Shown here piece after piece: positions 19,190 through 30,927 of a stretch of 64,000 bases of DNA. The position numbers were made by a program, and so were the translations under genes. The notes under the pieces are model-generated. The model saw nothing but the letters and a program-made list of their open reading frames with translations, was not told where the DNA came from and did not search any database. How positions within the stretch are numbered: the stretch's first letter is position 1; the number at the start of each line of letters is the position of its first letter. The stretch covers positions 5,518,001 through 5,582,000 of the forward strand of contig NZ_FNSO01000004.1 in NCBI RefSeq assembly GCF_900105945.1, read 5' to 3'. The stretch comes from Amycolatopsis tolypomycina. GTDB taxonomy: Bacteria > Actinomycetota > Actinomycetes > Mycobacteriales > Pseudonocardiaceae.

Positions 19190-20404
19190 TCAGCGGACCA
19201 GCTTCGCCAGCGGTGCCGCCAGGTCGCCGCGGGAACCCACCGCCACGCCCGACAGCCCGAGCCACTCCGCCGTGTGCCGCAGCTCTGCCGCCAGCTCCGG
19301 GAGCAGCCGGGCCACGTCCGCCCCCTCCTCCGCGAACGCTCCCTGCACCCGCAGCACCCCCGCCGCGCGGTCGGACTTCAGGTCCACCCGCGCCACCAAC
19401 GAGCCGTCCAGCAGGAACGGGAACACGTAATACCCGTACACCCGCTTCGGCTCCGGGACGTAGATCTCGATCCGGTAGTGGAACCCGAACAACCGCTCCG
19501 TCCGGGCCCGCTCCCAGATCAACGGGTCGAACGGGCACAGCAGCGCCCGGCCCGTCACGTTCCGCGGCAGCCGGGCCGCCGTGTGCCGGTACGCCACCTG
19601 CTTCCAGCCCCGGACCGTGACCGGCTCCAGCTCGCCCGCCTCCACCAGCTCCGCCACCGCCTGGCGGGCCGGCGCCGGACCGAGGCGGTAGTAGTCGCGC
19701 AGGTCCGTCTCCGTCGCCACCCCCAGTGCCCGGGCCGAGCGCGAGATCAAGCCGCGGGCGCCCTCCTCCGCCGACACCGACCGGGACAGGATCTCCGGGG
19801 GTACCACCCGCTCGGTGAGGTCGTAGAGGCGCTCGAAGGACCGCCGCGTGCCCGTGGTCAGCTGGCCGATCCCGAACAGGTACTCGCAGACGCGCTTGAC
19901 CTCCGAGCGCTCCCACCACGAGCCCGGCCCGCGCCGCTGGGCGTCGGCCGCCACCGCGCGCTCGATGCCGCCCGCGCCGATCGGGCCCAGCTCCTTCACC
20001 ACCGACAGGATCTCCTCGACCAGGCCCGGGGACTTCTCGATCAACGACCCGTAGTGCCGCCACCAGCCGTCGCGCTTGGCGCCCGAGCGGATCAGAGGCC
20101 AGTCCTCGATCGGGAGCAGGCTCGCCTCGTGGGCCCACGTCTCCACCAGCAGCCGCGGCCGGCGCGCCGAATGCGCCCACGCCGCTTCGTCGAGCAACGC
20201 CGGGTCGTACGCGCCCAGCCGGGAGAACACCGGCATGTAGTGCGCGCGGACCGCGACGTTCACCGAGTCCAGCTGCAGCAACTGGACCCGGGACAGCACC
20301 CGTTTCAGGTGCTGCCGCGAAGGCACGCCGGAGGGACGCGGGTCGGTGAAGCCCTGTGCGGCCAGGAACGTCTTCCGGGCCGTCGAGACGCTGATCGTTT
20401 GCAT
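19190..20404 (-). CDS. YcaQ/AlkX-like DNA glycosylase (winged-helix, DUF1006)
   Basis: A 404-residue protein of the HTH_42 family that includes E. coli YcaQ, a glycosylase unhooking interstrand crosslinks, and Streptomyces AlkZ for self-resistance to azinomycin. The catalytic QxD motif is Q44-L45-D46 (LLQLDSVNV). The family signature LLCPFDPLIWERARTERLFGF and YVPEPKRVYGYYVFPFLL are present. Length is normal. It starts at ATG 20404, with the divergent GNAT gene 60 bases away. Function in alkylation or crosslink repair is inferred. Confidence 0.88.
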   Translation of the reverse strand: MQTISVSTARKTFLAAQGFTDPRPSGVPSRQHLKRVLSRVQLLQLDSVNVAVRAHYMPVFSRLGAYDPALLDEAAWAHSARRPRLLVETWAHEASLLPIEDWPLIRSGAKRDGWWRHYGSLIEKSPGLVEEILSVVKELGPIGAGGIERAVAADAQRRGPGSWWERSEVKRVCEYLFGIGQLTTGTRRSFERLYDLTERVVPPEILSRSVSAEEGARGLISRSARALGVATETDLRDYYRLGPAPARQAVAELVEAGELEPVTVRGWKQVAYRHTAARLPRNVTGRALLCPFDPLIWERARTERLFGFHYRIEIYVPEPKRVYGYYVFPFLLDGSLVARVDLKSDRAAGVLRVQGAFAEEGADVARLLPELAAELRHTAEWLGLSGVAVGSRGDLAAPLAKLVR

Positions 20405-20451
20405 GGTGAACTCATGGTGCCACCCACCACCGACAAAAACCGGCGCCCCGA

Positions 20452-20457
20452 TATCTT
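20452..20457 (+). promoter_or_regulatory. -10 box of a leaderless promoter (TATCTT)
   Basis: TATCTT ends 6 bases before the ATG at 20464, and no ribosome site precedes that ATG. Confidence 0.45.
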
Positions 20458-20463
20458 CAGCCC

Positions 20464-21021
20464 ATGAGCGACGCCGCCGTCCGTCCCGCCGATCTGTCCG
20501 ACGCCGCGGAGATCGCCCGCATCCAGCGCGAAACCTGGCACGCCGCCTACGAGGACCTGCTCGGCAAGCAGGCCCTCGCGCAGCTGGACGCCACCGACCT
20601 CGCCGGCACCTGGACCGAGACCATCGACTACCCCGGCAGCCTCGTCTACGTCGCCACCGAGGGCGAGTTCACCGTCGGCTTCTGCGTCGCCGGCCGCGCG
20701 CCCGAGGACGAGGTCGCCCAGGCCGACGGGAGCCTGCCCGAGGACGCGGAGACGACCGGGCTGATCGCCACCCTGCTCGTCGAGCCGCGGTGGGGACGCC
20801 GGGGGCACGCCGGACGGCTACTCGCGACGGCCGCCGCGGGCCTGCGGGCCGACGGGGCTTCCCGCGGCATCGCCTGGGTCGCGCAGGGCGACCACGCCAC
20901 CCTCGGCTTCTACCGCCGGGCCGGCTGGCACCCCGACGGCACCGTCCGCACCCTCGACACCGGCGAGCGCACCCTCCGCGAGGTCCGGCTCACCGGCACC
21001 CTCGACCTCACCCTGAGCTGA
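20464..21021 (+). CDS. GNAT family N-acetyltransferase
   Basis: A 185-residue acetyl-CoA-dependent transferase. The coenzyme-binding loop is VEPRWGRRGHAGRLL (about 103-117), a version of the RxxGxG/A motif, followed by FYRRAGWHPDG typical of the last strand region. The substrate is unknown; it may be a small amine or a protein N-terminus. Its last 204 bases are overlapped on the other strand by the frame of the GtrA-like gene. Confidence 0.85.
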   Translation: MSDAAVRPADLSDAAEIARIQRETWHAAYEDLLGKQALAQLDATDLAGTWTETIDYPGSLVYVATEGEFTVGFCVAGRAPEDEVAQADGSLPEDAETTGLIATLLVEPRWGRRGHAGRLLATAAAGLRADGASRGIAWVAQGDHATLGFYRRAGWHPDGTVRTLDTGERTLREVRLTGTLDLTLS

Positions 21022-21483
21022 GTCCCGGAAGATCACCCACCGCAGCACGGCGTACATGAACACGCCCTCGCACGCGCCCGCGAGCAGCCGCGAGACGTGG
21101 TATTCGACGCCCAGCGCCGTCAGTCCCGCGCCGACACCCAGCAAAAACGCCGCGTAATTGACGGCAATCGCCACGATGTAAAGCGCCAGCTGGATTCCGA
21201 CGGCCGCGTGGGAATGGAAGTTGAACGTCCGGTTCAGCGCGAAACTCAGCCCGAACGCGCAGCCGTACGCGAGCGTGATCGCCAGCCACACCGGCCAGCC
21301 GAACAGCCCGTGGAAGACGGTCAGCAGCGCGAGGTCGACGCCGAACGTGAACCCGTTGATGAGGCAGAACCCGAGAAACGTCGGCGCCACGACCCGCGAC
21401 AGCCCCAGTGGCAGCACGCGCACGACGGCCCGGCACAGGGCCCCGAATCGGTCAGCGGGCGGAATGGGTTGTTCGGCGGCCAC
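20818..21483 (-). CDS. GtrA-like membrane protein, convergent overlap with GNAT gene
   Basis: A 221-residue frame. Residues 20-150 carry four hydrophobic helices with the GtrA pattern (FGVDLALLTVF, FALNRTFNFHSHAA, RWVIFR), the family implicated in flipping lipid-linked sugars or in cell-wall polysaccharide decoration. GTG at 21483 starts just before the conserved part. GtrA proteins are usually 130-150 residues and end soon after RWVIFR; here the frame stays open for about 70 acidic, Gly/Ala-rich residues antisense to the GNAT gene and stops at TAG 20818. The extra tail may be real or a lost stop codon. Confidence 0.65.
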   Translation of the reverse strand: MAAEQPIPPADRFGALCRAVVRVLPLGLSRVVAPTFLGFCLINGFTFGVDLALLTVFHGLFGWPVWLAITLAYGCAFGLSFALNRTFNFHSHAAVGIQLALYIVAIAVNYAAFLLGVGAGLTALGVEYHVSRLLAGACEGVFMYAVLRWVIFRDSAQGEVEGAGEPDLAEGALAGVEGADGAVGVPAGPAVEAEGGVVALRDPGDAAGSPVGPQARGGRRE

Positions 21484-21637
21484 CCCGCCAGTGTTCCGGC
21501 GACGGGTGACGGGAAGCCGTCGAGCAGGTGATCTTCTGGTGCGGACCACCGGCCGCAGAGGGGGGTTAACCCCCGTGCGCCGGGAGCGGCCGAATCGGTA
21601 ACTTGGACGAACGCGAGCGATTTTCGGAGGTGACACG

Positions 21638-22156
21638 ATGAGCTGGATCCTGCTGACGCTGGGCGTCGCGTTCGGTTCGGCCATCGTGCCGCTGGTCAGC
21701 GCCGAGGTGTTCCTGATCGGATTGTGCGCCACCCAGCCGGGACTGCACTGGCTGTGGCTCGGGGCGGCGGTGGCCGTCGGCCAGGTGGCCGGGAAGACGC
21801 TGTACTACCTGGCGGCTCGCGGCACGATCAAGCTGCCGAAGCCGCTGCTCGACCGGCTGCACCGCGAGCGCCCGATGACGCCCCGGCGGGTGCGCTGGCA
21901 GCTGCGGACGAAGCGGGTGCGCGCGTGGTTCGACCGGCTCCGCGAGCGGTGCCACCGCCACCCGCACTGGATGGCAGGCACGTACGGGGTGAGTTCCCTG
22001 GTGGGCCTGCCCCCGTTCATGGCGACGAGCGTGCTGGCCGGCCTGGTGCGGATGCGGCCGGTGATGTTCGTGACGACCGGGCTCGCCGGGCGGTGGATCC
22101 GCTTCAGCCTGATCGCCGCGTCACCCGCGGTGTTCGCCGGGTGGCTGCACCACTGA
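21638..22156 (+). CDS. Small DedA/VTT-like membrane protein
   Basis: A 172-residue membrane protein. The first helix (LGVAFGSAIVPLVSAEVFLIGL) contains the polar re-entrant-type stretch PLVSAEVF seen in SNARE-associated/DedA (VTT) proteins, then a basic cytoplasmic loop (RTKRVRAWFDRLRERCHRH) and a second hairpin SLVGLPPFMATSVLAGL. DedA relatives move lipid carriers or affect membrane homeostasis. It is shorter than typical DedA (about 200-220). GGAGG lies 6 bases upstream of the ATG. Confidence 0.7.
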   Translation: MSWILLTLGVAFGSAIVPLVSAEVFLIGLCATQPGLHWLWLGAAVAVGQVAGKTLYYLAARGTIKLPKPLLDRLHRERPMTPRRVRWQLRTKRVRAWFDRLRERCHRHPHWMAGTYGVSSLVGLPPFMATSVLAGLVRMRPVMFVTTGLAGRWIRFSLIAASPAVFAGWLHH

Positions 22157-22181
22157 GCGGTCGCCACCGGGCGAGCCGGCG

Positions 22182-24726
<2,545 letters not shown>

Positions 24727-24750
24727 GGGTTCCTTACTCAAGATGCCACC

Positions 24751-24780
24751 GAGGGGCACTTTCACGTGAAAGTGCCCCTC
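24751..24780 (-). terminator. Perfect 30-bp palindrome after pnp (TTTCACGTGAAA family)
   Basis: The segment is a perfect palindrome with core GGCACTTTCACGTGAAAGTG, located 18 bases past the pnp stop. As RNA it would fold into a hairpin, so it is probably a terminator or a processing/stability hairpin between pnp and the peptidase gene. The 24-bp core recurs at 62441-62464. Confidence 0.75.
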
Positions 24781-24797
24781 GGGAAGCCGCGGTCGTG

Positions 24798-27053
24798 CTA
24801 CTTGGCGTCGGCCTTGTCGGCGTCGGCCTTCTTCTCGTCGCCCTCGGCGGGCTTGGCGGCCTCGTCCTCCTTGACGACGATCAGGCTGATCTTGCCGCGG
24901 TTGTCGATGTCGGCGATCTCGACGCGGAGCTTGTCGCCCACGTTGACCACGTCCTCGACCTTGGCGATCCGCTTGCCGTTGCCCAGCTTGGAGATGTGCA
25001 CCAGGCCGTCCTTGCCCGGCAGCAGCGAGACGAACGCGCCGAACGCGGCCGTCTTCACCACGGTGCCGAGGAAGCGCTCGCCGACCTTGGGCAGCTGCGG
25101 GTTGGCGATGGCGTTGATCTTGTCGATCGCCGCCTCCGCCGACGGGCCGTCGGCCGCGCCCACGTAGATCGTGCCGTCGTCCTCGATGGAGATGTCGGCG
25201 CCGGTCTCCTCGGTGATCGAGTTGATCATCTTGCCCTTCGGGCCGATGACCTCGCCGATCTTGTCGACCGGGATCTTCACGGAGGTGACGCGCGGCGCGA
25301 ACGGGCTCATCTCGTCCGGGCTGTCGATCGCCTCGGCGATGACCTCGAGGATGGTGTTGCGGGCGTCCTTCGCCTGCTTCAGCGCGGCCGCGAGGACCTC
25401 CGACGGGATGCCGTCGAGCTTCGTGTCGAGCTGCAGCGCGGTGATGATGTCCTTGGTGCCGGCGACCTTGAAGTCCATGTCGCCGAGGGCGTCCTCGGCA
25501 CCGAGGATGTCGGTCAGCGCGACGTACCGCGTCTCCCCATCCACTTCATCGGACACCAGGCCCATCGCGATGCCCGCGACCGGCGCCTTCAGCGGCACGC
25601 CGGCGTTGTACAGCGCCATGGTGGACGCGCAGACCGAGCCCATCGACGTCGAGCCGTTGGAGCCCAGCGCCTCGGAGACCTGGCGGATCGCGTACGGGAA
25701 CTCGTCACGCTTCGGCAGCACCGGCACCAGGGCGCGCTCGGCGAGCATGCCGTGGCCGATTTCGCGGCGCTTCGGCGAACCGACGCGGCCGGTCTCCCCG
25801 GTGGAGAAGGGCGGGAAGTTGTAGTGGTGCAGGTAGCGCTTCGTCGTCTCCGGGGAGAGCGAGTCGATCTGCTGCTCCATGCGCAGCATGTTCAGCGTGG
25901 TGACACCCAGGATCTGGGTTTCGCCGCGCTCGAACAGCGCCGAACCGTGCGCCCGCGGGATCACGGCGACCTCGGCCGAAAGCGACCGGATGTCGGTGAG
26001 GCCACGGCCGTCCATGCGGATCTTCTCCGTGAGGACGCGCTGGCGCATGATCTTCTTCGTCAGGGCCTTGAACGCCCCGCCGATCTCCTTGTCGCGCCCC
26101 TCGAAGGCCTCGCCCTCGCCCAGGCCGACCTTCTCGATGACGGCGGCCTTGACCTCGTCGGTCGCGGCGTCGCGGTCCTGCTTGCCGGCGATCTGCAGCG
26201 CACGGGCCAGGTCGTCGGTCGCGATCGCGGCGACGGCCTCGTAGACGTCCTGCTGGTATGCCGGGTAGACCGGGAACTCGCCGGTCGGCTTGGCGGCGTC
26301 GGCGGCCAGGCGCTGCTGCGCCTCGCACAGGACCTTGATGAACGGCTTGGCGGCCTCGAGGCCCTCGGCGACCGAGGTCTCGTCGGGCGCCTTGCCGCCG
26401 GCGGCGATCAGGTCGAGCGTGTGCTCGGTGCCCTCGGCCTCGACCATCATGATCGCGACGTCATCGCCGACGATGCGGCCGGCGACCACCATGTTGAAGG
26501 TGGCCTTCTCCAGCTGGGTCCACGTCGGGAACGCGACCCACTGGTCCTCGATCAGGGCGACGCGCACGCCGCCGACCGGGCCGGAGAACGGCAGGCCGGC
26601 GATCTGGGTCGACGCCGACGCGGCGTTGATGGCCAGCACGTCGTACGGGTCGTCCGGGTTGAGGCTCTGGACGGTGATGACGACCTGGATCTCGTTGCGG
26701 AGGCCGTCGGCGAACGACGGGCGCAGCGGGCGGTCGATCAGGCGGGCGGTGAGGATCGCGTCGGTCGACGGGCGGCCCTCGCGGCGGAAGAACGCGCCCG
26801 GGATGCGGCCCGCGGCGTACATGCGCTCTTCGACGTCGACGGTCAGCGGGAAGAAGTCGAAGTGCTCCTTCGGGTGCTTCGACGCGGTCGTCGCCGAGAG
26901 CAGCATGGTCTCTTCGTCGAGGTACGCGACCACGGCGCCGGCGGCCTGGCGGGCCAGGCGACCGGTCTCGAAGCGGACAGTGCGGGTGCCGAACCGGCCG
27001 TTGTCGATGACGGCTTCGGTCTCGTGCACGGTGACTCCGGTGGAGTCGGTCAT
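24798..27053 (-). CDS. pnp: Polyribonucleotide nucleotidyltransferase (PNPase)
   Basis: A 751-residue 3'-5' phosphorolytic exoribonuclease (also called GpsI). Two RNase PH domains flank an all-helical segment, then a KH domain ([19 protein letters not shown]) and an S1 domain ([20 protein letters not shown]), with an Ala/Lys/Asp-rich tail. The catalytic-core signature [11 protein letters not shown] is present. The ATG at 27053 has GAGGAG 9 bases upstream; the 68-residue extension of the open frame is Arg-rich and ignored. It lies downstream of rpsO across a hairpin, the widely conserved rpsO-pnp arrangement. Confidence 0.96.
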   Translation of the reverse strand: MTDSTGVTVHETEAVIDNGRFGTRTVRFETGRLARQAAGAVVAYLDEETMLLSATTASKHPKEHFDFFPLTVDVEERMYAAGRIPGAFFRREGRPSTDAILTARLIDRPLRPSFADGLRNEIQVVITVQSLNPDDPYDVLAINAASASTQIAGLPFSGPVGGVRVALIEDQWVAFPTWTQLEKATFNMVVAGRIVGDDVAIMMVEAEGTEHTLDLIAAGGKAPDETSVAEGLEAAKPFIKVLCEAQQRLAADAAKPTGEFPVYPAYQQDVYEAVAAIATDDLARALQIAGKQDRDAATDEVKAAVIEKVGLGEGEAFEGRDKEIGGAFKALTKKIMRQRVLTEKIRMDGRGLTDIRSLSAEVAVIPRAHGSALFERGETQILGVTTLNMLRMEQQIDSLSPETTKRYLHHYNFPPFSTGETGRVGSPKRREIGHGMLAERALVPVLPKRDEFPYAIRQVSEALGSNGSTSMGSVCASTMALYNAGVPLKAPVAGIAMGLVSDEVDGETRYVALTDILGAEDALGDMDFKVAGTKDIITALQLDTKLDGIPSEVLAAALKQAKDARNTILEVIAEAIDSPDEMSPFAPRVTSVKIPVDKIGEVIGPKGKMINSITEETGADISIEDDGTIYVGAADGPSAEAAIDKINAIANPQLPKVGERFLGTVVKTAAFGAFVSLLPGKDGLVHISKLGNGKRIAKVEDVVNVGDKLRVEIADIDNRGKISLIVVKEDEAAKPAEGDEKKADADKADAK

Positions 27054-27232
27054 AGATGCTTCTCCTCTTTGGTTCCTTCTACTGGCGCGAGTCTCCCACC
27101 CTGGGACCCGTTTCGCCTGAGGACGCTCGAGGAATGAGGCCGGTCTTCGATCGAAGCTCCCGGGACGCTTCCCGGGAACCACTACCGAGGACCGGCGGAC
27201 GGACCCTCGTGCGCGCTCGCGCCGTGTGGTGA

Positions 27233-27266
27233 CGAGGGGGAGCGACCGCGTGGTCACTCCCCCTCG
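27233..27266 (-). terminator. rpsO-pnp intergenic hairpin
   Basis: CGAGGGGGAGCGACC and TGGTCACTCCCCCTCG pair with one mismatch to form a 14-15 bp stem starting 8 bases past the rpsO stop. In other bacteria the rpsO-pnp interval carries a terminator and an RNase processing hairpin. The same role is likely here. Confidence 0.7.
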
Positions 27267-27273
27267 GTTGAAG

Positions 27274-27543
27274 CTATCGGCGCAGGCCGAGGCGCTGGAT
27301 CAGCGCACGGTAACGCTCGATGTCCACCTTCATCACGTAGTTCAGCAGCCGGCGGCGACGGCCGACCAGCAGCAGGAGCCCGCGACGCGAGTGGTGGTCG
27401 TGCTTGTGAGCCTTGAGGTGCTCGGTGAGGCCGACGATGCGCTTGGTGAGCAGCGCCACCTGGGCCTCGGGGGATCCGGTGTCCGAGTCGTGCACGCCGT
27501 ACTCGGCCAGGATCGACTTCTTCTCTTCGGTGGACAGCGCCAC
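27274..27543 (-). CDS. rpsO: 30S ribosomal protein S15
   Basis: An 89-residue S15, full length, with the signature [19 protein letters not shown] and [22 protein letters not shown] at 27543, with GAGGAG upstream, gives the usual N-terminus MALSTEEK. It binds 16S rRNA early in small-subunit assembly. Confidence 0.97.
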   Translation of the reverse strand: MALSTEEKKSILAEYGVHDSDTGSPEAQVALLTKRIVGLTEHLKAHKHDHHSRRGLLLLVGRRRRLLNYVMKVDIERYRALIQRLGLRR

Positions 27544-27675
27544 TTGTGTTGCTCCTCGAAATAATCAGTGCCGTGCGGCCCCGGACGCCGGATGCACGCC
27601 GGGAAGACGGTCACGGCCGCCACGGACTGCAGCCGGACCCGGTCGTTGAGGTTACCAGCCCGCTGAACAGGCTGT

Positions 27676-28179
27676 TCAGGCGCGGTCCAGCTCGAAGACG
27701 CGGGCCACCCGGTAGCGGGGACCACCCGGCTCGCGCTCGCTGGTCATCAGCGCCACCTTGGTGGCGCGCCACCGCCGGCTGGTGAAACCGGCCAGCGTGG
27801 AAGTCCAACGCGCGGCGAGCCCGGGTTCTTCCCGGGGGAACCGCGCCAGTGTCAGGTGGGCCCGGTAGGGCCTCGGTTCGGCGCCGGCGCCCGCGGCGTG
27901 CGCGAGCGGCGTCAGCTCCGGTCCGGCGACAGTCAACCACAGCACCCCGGGGAACGTCGCGGCCTTTTCCAGCCGGACGTCGACGCCGCCGCGCCCGGCC
28001 AGCCGCTCGCCCAGCCAGGCGGCGCGCGTCCCGACGTCGTCCTGGCCGTAGTAGGCGAGGGTGACGTGCCAGCGCTCCGGCGGCTCCCAGCGCAGGCCGT
28101 CCTGCCGATCGCCCAGGGCCGCGGTGATCTCCCCGACGACGTCGTCCGGCGGGAGCAGCGCACTGAACAGGACCGGCAT
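27676..28179 (-). CDS. thpR: RNA 2',3'-cyclic phosphodiesterase (2'-5' RNA ligase family)
   Basis: A 167-residue 2H phosphoesterase. The paired HxT motifs are H38-V-T40 (RWHVTLAYYG) and H108-L-T110 (RAHLTLARF), both intact. The start ATG shares one base with the stop of the upstream regulator (TGATG), so translation is coupled. The family hydrolyses 2',3'-cyclic phosphate RNA ends and can join 2'-5' linkages; the physiological substrate is unknown. Confidence 0.88.
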   Translation of the reverse strand: MPVLFSALLPPDDVVGEITAALGDRQDGLRWEPPERWHVTLAYYGQDDVGTRAAWLGERLAGRGGVDVRLEKAATFPGVLWLTVAGPELTPLAHAAGAGAEPRPYRAHLTLARFPREEPGLAARWTSTLAGFTSRRWRATKVALMTSEREPGGPRYRVARVFELDRA

Positions 28180-28652
28180 CAGGCGCCGTTGCCCGCCCGG
28201 CGGAGCAGGTCGGCGATGGCCGGGAACTCGTCGTCGAGGCGCTTGGCGGCCTCGCCGAGGTCCTCGTCCTCGGCCAGGTCGCGCAGGTAGGCGAGGACCT
28301 TCTGGTCTTCGTTGACCACCGGGATGTTGTCGCGGCCGACGGTCGGGCGGGAGTCGCGGACGTCCTCCATCGCGGCCAGCATCGCTTCGCGGTTGCCGGC
28401 GGCGACCTCGGGCACCAGGATCTTGCGCTCGAGCATGATCATCCTGGCCAGCACGACCGGGTTGCCGATCTTCGCCCGCCGCCCGCTCATCACCTGGCTG
28501 AGCATGGGGGCGCTGATCCCGAGGACCTCGGCCAGGAACGCCTGCGAAACGTCGAACGCGACGACGAGCCGGCGCACGCGGTCGCCGAGCGGCTCCCCGT
28601 ACCACTCGCGCTGCAACGCGATGTTCCGCTGGACGATCTTGTGGTCCTCCAC
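28179..28652 (-). CDS. XRE-like helix-turn-helix regulator
   Basis: A 157-residue DNA-binding protein. The helix-turn-helix is FDVSQAFLAEVLGISAPMLSQVMSG (about 33-57), followed by RRAKIGNPVVLARMIMLERK and an acidic C-terminal tail. GTG at 28652 has AGGGGAG upstream. It is coupled to thpR. The target is not known. Confidence 0.82.
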   Translation of the reverse strand: MEDHKIVQRNIALQREWYGEPLGDRVRRLVVAFDVSQAFLAEVLGISAPMLSQVMSGRRAKIGNPVVLARMIMLERKILVPEVAAGNREAMLAAMEDVRDSRPTVGRDNIPVVNEDQKVLAYLRDLAEDEDLGEAAKRLDDEFPAIADLLRRAGNGA

Positions 28653-28736
28653 CAGTCCCGCTCCCCTAACCCCGCTTCGCGCACACCGTCCGTGAGCATC
28701 TTGCCATCGCCGTCACGGGAACGGACGCGGAATCCC

Positions 28737-29702
28737 CTATTCGTCCCCGTCGGAGAGCGCCTTGCGGGTGGCGACGACGTCCTCGTCGATCTGCGCGGCC
28801 AGCCCGGCCGAGTCGGCGAACCGCACCTGGTCGCGCAGCCGCGCCACGAAGTCGATGGCCACGTGCTGGCCGTAGAAGTCCTCGTCGACGTCGAGGACGA
28901 AGGCCTCGACGGTCCGCTCGCGGCCGGAGAAGGTCGGGTTGGTGCCCACCGAGACCGCGGCGCGCAACCGGCGCGTCGGGTCAGCCGAACGGGTGAACCA
29001 CGCGCTGTAGACGCCGTCGGCCGGGACGGCGGCGAAGCGCGGGGTCGACAGGTTCGCCGTCGGGTAGCCCAGGTCGTGGCCGCGGCCGGCACCGCGGACG
29101 ACGATGCCCTCCAGCCGGTGCGGGCGGCCGAGCGCCTCGGCGGCGGCGACCACGTCACCGGCGTCGATGCACGACCGGACGTAGGTGCTCGAGAAGGTGA
29201 TGGCCGACTGGTCCTCTTCGGACAGTTCCTTGCCCTGCAGCTCGGCACCGTAGGCGGCGAAGCCGAACCGGCGGCCGAGGGCGCGCAGCAGTTCGACGTC
29301 GCCGGCCGCCTTGGCGCCGAAGGTGAAGTTGTCGCCGACGATCACCGCGGCCGCGTGCAGCCGGTCGACCAGCACCTCGTGCACGAACTCCTCCGGCTGC
29401 AGCCGGGACAGCTCGAGGGTGAACGGCAGCACGCAGAAGACGTCGACGCCGAGGCTCTCGACGATCTCGGCCTTGCGCCGCAACGTCGTCAGCTGCGCCG
29501 GGTGGCTGCCCGGGCGCAACACCTCCGACGGGTGCGGGTCGAACGTCAGCATCACGCTCGGCAGGCCGCGCTCGGCCGCCGCCGCCACCGTCCGGCTGAT
29601 CAGCTCCTGGTGTCCGCGGTGGACACCGTCGAACACGCCGATGGTGACCACGCACCGGCCCCAGCTGCCGGGAAGGTCCCCCAGCCCACGCCACCGAAGC
29701 AC
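28737..29702 (-). CDS. ribF: Bifunctional riboflavin kinase/FAD synthetase
   Basis: A 321-residue enzyme making FMN and FAD from riboflavin. The N-terminal adenylyltransferase domain has GVFDGVHRGHQ (22-32), FDPHPSEV and the ISSTYVRS-like FSSTYVRSCI; the C-terminal flavokinase domain has GHDLGYPTANL and VSVGTNPTF. The GTG at 29702 gives a short family-type N-terminus. It follows truB by 27 bases, as in other actinobacteria. Confidence 0.95.
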   Translation of the reverse strand: MLRWRGLGDLPGSWGRCVVTIGVFDGVHRGHQELISRTVAAAAERGLPSVMLTFDPHPSEVLRPGSHPAQLTTLRRKAEIVESLGVDVFCVLPFTLELSRLQPEEFVHEVLVDRLHAAAVIVGDNFTFGAKAAGDVELLRALGRRFGFAAYGAELQGKELSEEDQSAITFSSTYVRSCIDAGDVVAAAEALGRPHRLEGIVVRGAGRGHDLGYPTANLSTPRFAAVPADGVYSAWFTRSADPTRRLRAAVSVGTNPTFSGRERTVEAFVLDVDEDFYGQHVAIDFVARLRDQVRFADSAGLAAQIDEDVVATRKALSDGDE

Positions 29703-29729
29703 GTCAGACTCCCGTCTCTCGAGCCCACC

Positions 29730-30635
29730 CTAGGCGGGCAGCAACACGACAACCGCGCGGGACACGCCCTGTTCGTCGGCGGCCAGTGCGAGCACCCGGC
29801 CGTCGGGACCGAAGAGCCCGTAGGTGCCCTCGACGCCGGCCGCCGGGATGCGCTGGCCGTGGCGGACCGCTTTCGCCGTGGCGGCGTCGAGGTCGCGGCG
29901 CGGGAACGCGGCGGCGACGGCGGCGTCGAGGTCGAGGCTCAGTTCGGGCTGCTGCTCGAGCTGGTCGAGCGTCCTCGCCTTGGCGAGGGTGAAGGGCCCG
30001 ACGGTGGTGCGCCGGAGGGCCTTCAGGTGACCGCCGACGCCGAGGTCCGCGCCGAGGTCGCGGGCCAGCGCGCGGACGTAGGTGCCCGAGGAGCACTCGA
30101 CGACGGCGTCGACCTCGACGTGGTCCTCCTCGTGCCGGACGGCCAGGACGTCGAACCGGTAGACGGTGACCGGGCGGGCCGGGATGACGACGTCCTCGCC
30201 GGCGCGGACGCGGGCGTAGGCGCGCTTGCCGTCGATCTTGACCGCACTGACCGCGCTGGGGACCTGCTGGATGTCGCCGGTGAGCTTGGCTATGCCCGCG
30301 GCGATGTCTTCGTCGGTGGTGGCCTTCGTGTCCGCGGTCGTGAGGACTTCGCCCTCGGCGTCGTCGGTGGTGGTGCTGCTGCCGAGGCTGAGGGTGGCCA
30401 GGTAGGTCTTGCGGTCCAGGGCCAGGTGACCGAGCAGCTTGGTGGCGCGCTCGATGCCGAGCACCAGCACACCGGTGGCCATCGGGTCGAGCGTGCCGGC
30501 GTGTCCGACCTTGCGGGTGCCCATGATCCGGCGGGCGCGGGCGACGACGTCGTGCGACGTCATGCCGGCGGGCTTGTCGACGATGAGGAGGCCGGGAGGC
30601 GGGGCGGGGCGGCGGGGCGGTTTCGAGCTCGACAC
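29730..30635 (-). CDS. truB: tRNA pseudouridine(55) synthase
   Basis: A 301-residue enzyme that forms pseudouridine 55 in the tRNA T loop. It shows LLIVDKPAGMTSHDVV and the catalytic aspartate in VGHAGTLDPMATGVL, and a normal C-terminal region. GTG at 30635 begins MSSSKPPRRPAPPPGLL. It is upstream of ribF in the same transcription unit. A family A repeat lies about 60 bases before it. Confidence 0.95.
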   Translation of the reverse strand: MSSSKPPRRPAPPPGLLIVDKPAGMTSHDVVARARRIMGTRKVGHAGTLDPMATGVLVLGIERATKLLGHLALDRKTYLATLSLGSSTTTDDAEGEVLTTADTKATTDEDIAAGIAKLTGDIQQVPSAVSAVKIDGKRAYARVRAGEDVVIPARPVTVYRFDVLAVRHEEDHVEVDAVVECSSGTYVRALARDLGADLGVGGHLKALRRTTVGPFTLAKARTLDQLEQQPELSLDLDAAVAAAFPRRDLDAATAKAVRHGQRIPAAGVEGTYGLFGPDGRVLALAADEQGVSRAVVVLLPA

Positions 30636-30696
30636 GCGGCAAACCCTAGCGGCCGCTTGTCGTGGATCGATCAGCCCGCTCGGCCGGGCCCTCGCC

Positions 30697-30783
30697 AGCG
30701 CCCCAATGTGGCGTTGGTTGCGTTGGACGCACCCAATGTGGCGTTCGGTGCGTCTGACGCACCGAACGCCACATTGGGGCGCT
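30697..30783. repeat. Palindromic repeat family A, short form
   Basis: AGCGCCCCAATGTGGCGTT (30697-30715) and its exact reverse complement (30765-30783) enclose one additional internal unit at a 30-base step. It lies between the MFS gene's 3' end (30928) and the truB start (30635). The stretch 30784-30927 shows no gene. Confidence 0.85.
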
Positions 30784-30927
30784 TGGGTCTGCCGCCGCGA
30801 TCGGGGTCTCGCGCGTGCCGGCGCCGTGCGGCTCGCCGGGGAACCGGGCTGGAGCGGGTCACCCCTGCACTCGTCGCCGCGGGCCGTACCCGCTCACGAG
30901 CGGCGCGGGTCACGGCGCGGCGGGTGA

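Noticed and set aside
16314..20180. 1288-codon minus-strand ORF
   Set aside because: Antisense to crotonase, sigma and anti-sigma genes plus the array; composition is typical of a high-GC shadow frame.
18530..20467. Large ORFs on both strands encoding repeated peptides (NAAFGAPDAP, RRSVRRTHPM, GASGAPNAAL types)
   Set aside because: They are produced by a 30-bp array, which keeps frames open in several phases; no start signal and no non-repeat homology, so not repeat proteins.
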